Assembly (NCBI GenBank): GCA_900757255.1
Contig: CAAENE010000420.1
Location: 1-5,726, forward strand
Source: Clostridia bacterium
Lineage (GTDB): Bacteria; Bacillota; Clostridia; HGM11514
Direction: 5' to 3'
Length of the DNA: 5,726 nt
Under the pieces are notes generated by a model. The model ran no database searches, was not told the origin of the DNA, and worked only from the letters and a program-made list of their open reading frames with translations. Positions 4,179 through 5,726 of this stretch are shown piece by piece; the stretch's first letter is position 1, and the number at the start of each line of letters is the position of its first letter. Both the position numbers and the translations under genes were made by a program.

Positions 4179-5726
4179 TTAACTGATGTCCGCCAGTTCC
4201 AGATATTTATAGCCATTTTCGATGATGTGTTCCTTGCGGCCTTGCAGATTATCGCCAAGCAGTAAATCAAAAACCCGCTGTGTTTTTTCAACGTCTTCCG
4301 GCATTACGCGGATCAGACGCCGCGTTTCGGGATTCATGGTGGTTGTCCACATCATATCCGGGTCGTTTTCGCCCAACCCTTTTGAACGCATGATGGTGTA
4401 TTTCCCATTTAATTTAGATACGATTTCGTCCTTTTCCTTATCGGTATATGCAAATAGAATCTCATCTTTTTGCCGGATTTCATATAAGGGTGATTCCGCA
4501 ATATAAACGAAACCTTTGTCGATCAAAGTAGGAATAAGGGAATAAATCATGGTTAAAATCAGAGTACGTATCTGATATCCGTCGACATCAGCATCGGTAC
4601 AGATAATCACCTTGCTCCAGCGCAGAGCATCAAGGTCAAAGGAATCAAAATCCTTGTTGTGCTTGGATTTAATTTCAATCCCGCAGCCCAGCACCTTGAT
4701 TAAATCAATAATAATATCATTTTTAAATACTTTATCATAGTCGGCTTTCAGGCAGTTCAGGATTTTTCCACGGACAGGGATGATCGCCTGGAATTCCGCA
4801 TCGCGGCCCATTTTACAGGAGCCAAGCGCACTGTCCCCCTCGACGATATAAATTTCCCGTCGGGACTTGTCGCGGGTACGGCAGTCGACAAATTTTTGGA
4901 CGCGGTTGGTTAGGTCGATACTGCCGGACAGCTTTTTCTTAATATTCAGCTTGGCCTTTTCCGCATTTTCACGGCTGCGTTTGTTAATCAGCATCTGATT
5001 TGCTATCTTTTCCGCCTCAGCTTTATTCTCAATTAAATAGATTTCCAGCTGCTGACGCAGAAATTCTGTCATTGCCTCCTGGATAAACTTGTTGGTAATG
5101 GACTTTTTTGTTTGGTTTTCATAGCTTGTCTGGGTGGAAAAACTGTTGGAAACTAAAATAAGGCTGTCCTGTATATCTACAAAATTGAGCTTGCTTTCAT
5201 TTTTCGTATATTTCCCATTTTCTTTTAAATATTTGTCCAAAACGCTGGTAAACGCACTTTTCACCGCTTTGTCCGGCGAACCTCCATGGGTCAGATGGGA
5301 AGAGTTGTGATAGTATTCCAGCAGGTTGATCTCATTATTAAAGCAGAAGCTAAAGGACATTTTGACCTTATAATCCTTTTTGTCCTGCCGGTCACGCCCC
5401 TTCCGTTCGCATTCGATATATTGAATGGAGGTAAACTCTTTGCCTTGGGCGATCTCTTTCACATAGTCTACGATGCCGTTTTCGTAGCAATATTCATATT
5501 TTTGAAATTTGTTGGGTGAAATTTCATCATACAACAGGAATTTAAGGCCTTTGTTGACAACTGCCTGTTTGAGCAGGACGTCGGAAAAGTAGGTAAGCGG
5601 GATATCGATATCGGTAAAGACGTCAAGGTCAGGACGCCATTTCGTCTTTGTACCAGTCTTTTTTCCGTCGCACGGCTCTTTTTTCAGGCCTCCGACATTT
5701 TCCCCTTTTTCGAACCGGAGATGATA
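4179..5726 (-). CDS. Type IIA topoisomerase B subunit (GyrB/ParE family), divergent, 5' end outside window
   Basis: The frame is open to the right edge, so 515 C-terminal residues are seen and the gene continues beyond 5726; the TTG at 5534 is an internal Leu codon. Numbering the visible part from the edge: the end of the GHKL ATPase domain shows LRFEKG (3-8) and GTKTKWRPDLDVF (25-37). The transducer domain follows with NKGLKFLLYDE (58-68), THGGSPDKAV (146-155) and the QTK loop (205-207), whose Lys contacts ATP. The Toprim domain has EGDSA (296-300), PVRGKILN, and DADVD (378-382), so the metal-binding Glu and Asp residues are intact. The C-terminal motif SKGLGEN (448-454), TTMNPETR and a normal tail complete it. 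The N-terminal ATP-binding motifs are outside. The protein should pair with a GyrA/ParC-type subunit to pass DNA strands using ATP. Several usually fixed positions differ (EGDSALGS for EGDSAGGS, SKGLGEN for YKGLGEM), so it is probably a second, ParE-like copy rather than the main gyrase. No A subunit follows it downstream. Confidence 0.88.
   Translation of the reverse strand, partial: YHLRFEKGENVGGLKKEPCDGKKTGTKTKWRPDLDVFTDIDIPLTYFSDVLLKQAVVNKGLKFLLYDEISPNKFQKYEYCYENGIVDYVKEIAQGKEFTSIQYIECERKGRDRQDKKDYKVKMSFSFCFNNEINLLEYYHNSSHLTHGGSPDKAVKSAFTSVLDKYLKENGKYTKNESKLNFVDIQDSLILVSNSFSTQTSYENQTKKSITNKFIQEAMTEFLRQQLEIYLIENKAEAEKIANQMLINKRSRENAEKAKLNIKKKLSGSIDLTNRVQKFVDCRTRDKSRREIYIVEGDSALGSCKMGRDAEFQAIIPVRGKILNCLKADYDKVFKNDIIIDLIKVLGCGIEIKSKHNKDFDSFDLDALRWSKVIICTDADVDGYQIRTLILTMIYSLIPTLIDKGFVYIAESPLYEIRQKDEILFAYTDKEKDEIVSKLNGKYTIMRSKGLGENDPDMMWTTTMNPETRRLIRVMPEDVEKTQRVFDLLLGDNLQGRKEHIIENGYKYLELADIS

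Noticed and set aside
5532..5534. TTG as a start for a 451-residue topoisomerase
   Set aside because: The frame continues upstream to the window edge with conserved GHKL and transducer motifs, so the TTG is an internal Leu codon and the gene is simply cut by the edge.

Overview
The window looks like part of the chromosome of an endospore-forming, low-to-moderate-GC Bacillota, probably a clostridium. The reasons are a YunB sporulation protein, a lipoprotein with a spore-germination GerMN domain, a ComEA-type DNA-binding protein, strong AGGAGG-type ribosome binding sites, and a divergent GyrB/ParE paralogue of a kind I associate with Clostridia. The species cannot be named from this sequence.

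Layout, left to right. (1) Positions 1-462 hold the 3' end of an AT-rich gene of unknown function, followed by a long hairpin that probably terminates it (553-581). (2) Positions 688-1658 hold a tight two-gene operon on the + strand: a short membrane-anchored ComEA-like helix-hairpin-helix protein, then a GerMN lipoprotein. The second gene's Shine-Dalgarno sequence overlaps the first gene's stop codon. (3) A 15-bp bidirectional terminator (1683-1716) separates this operon from a convergent sodium/proline symporter gene, putP, on the - strand (1721-3208). (4) The putP-yunB intergenic region is divergent. It carries a good extended -10 promoter for putP, embedded in an inverted repeat and followed by a hairpin in the predicted 5' leader, plus a CATACTAT element like a sporulation -10 box in front of yunB. 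(5) yunB (best start 3374) ends at 4093, next to a second hairpin terminator. (6) A convergent type IIA topoisomerase B-subunit gene on the - strand (4179 to beyond 5726) is cut by the right edge, so its N-terminal ATPase region is missing.

The genes do not form one pathway. The window reads as ordinary core chromosome with housekeeping, transport, competence-like and sporulation genes. I see no mobile element, CRISPR array, RNA gene or clear novel system. The most useful points are the corrected starts of the comEA-like gene, putP and yunB, the structured putP control region, the missing SLBB domain in the ComEA-like protein, the motif changes in the topoisomerase paralogue, and the compositionally distinct gene fragment at the left edge.
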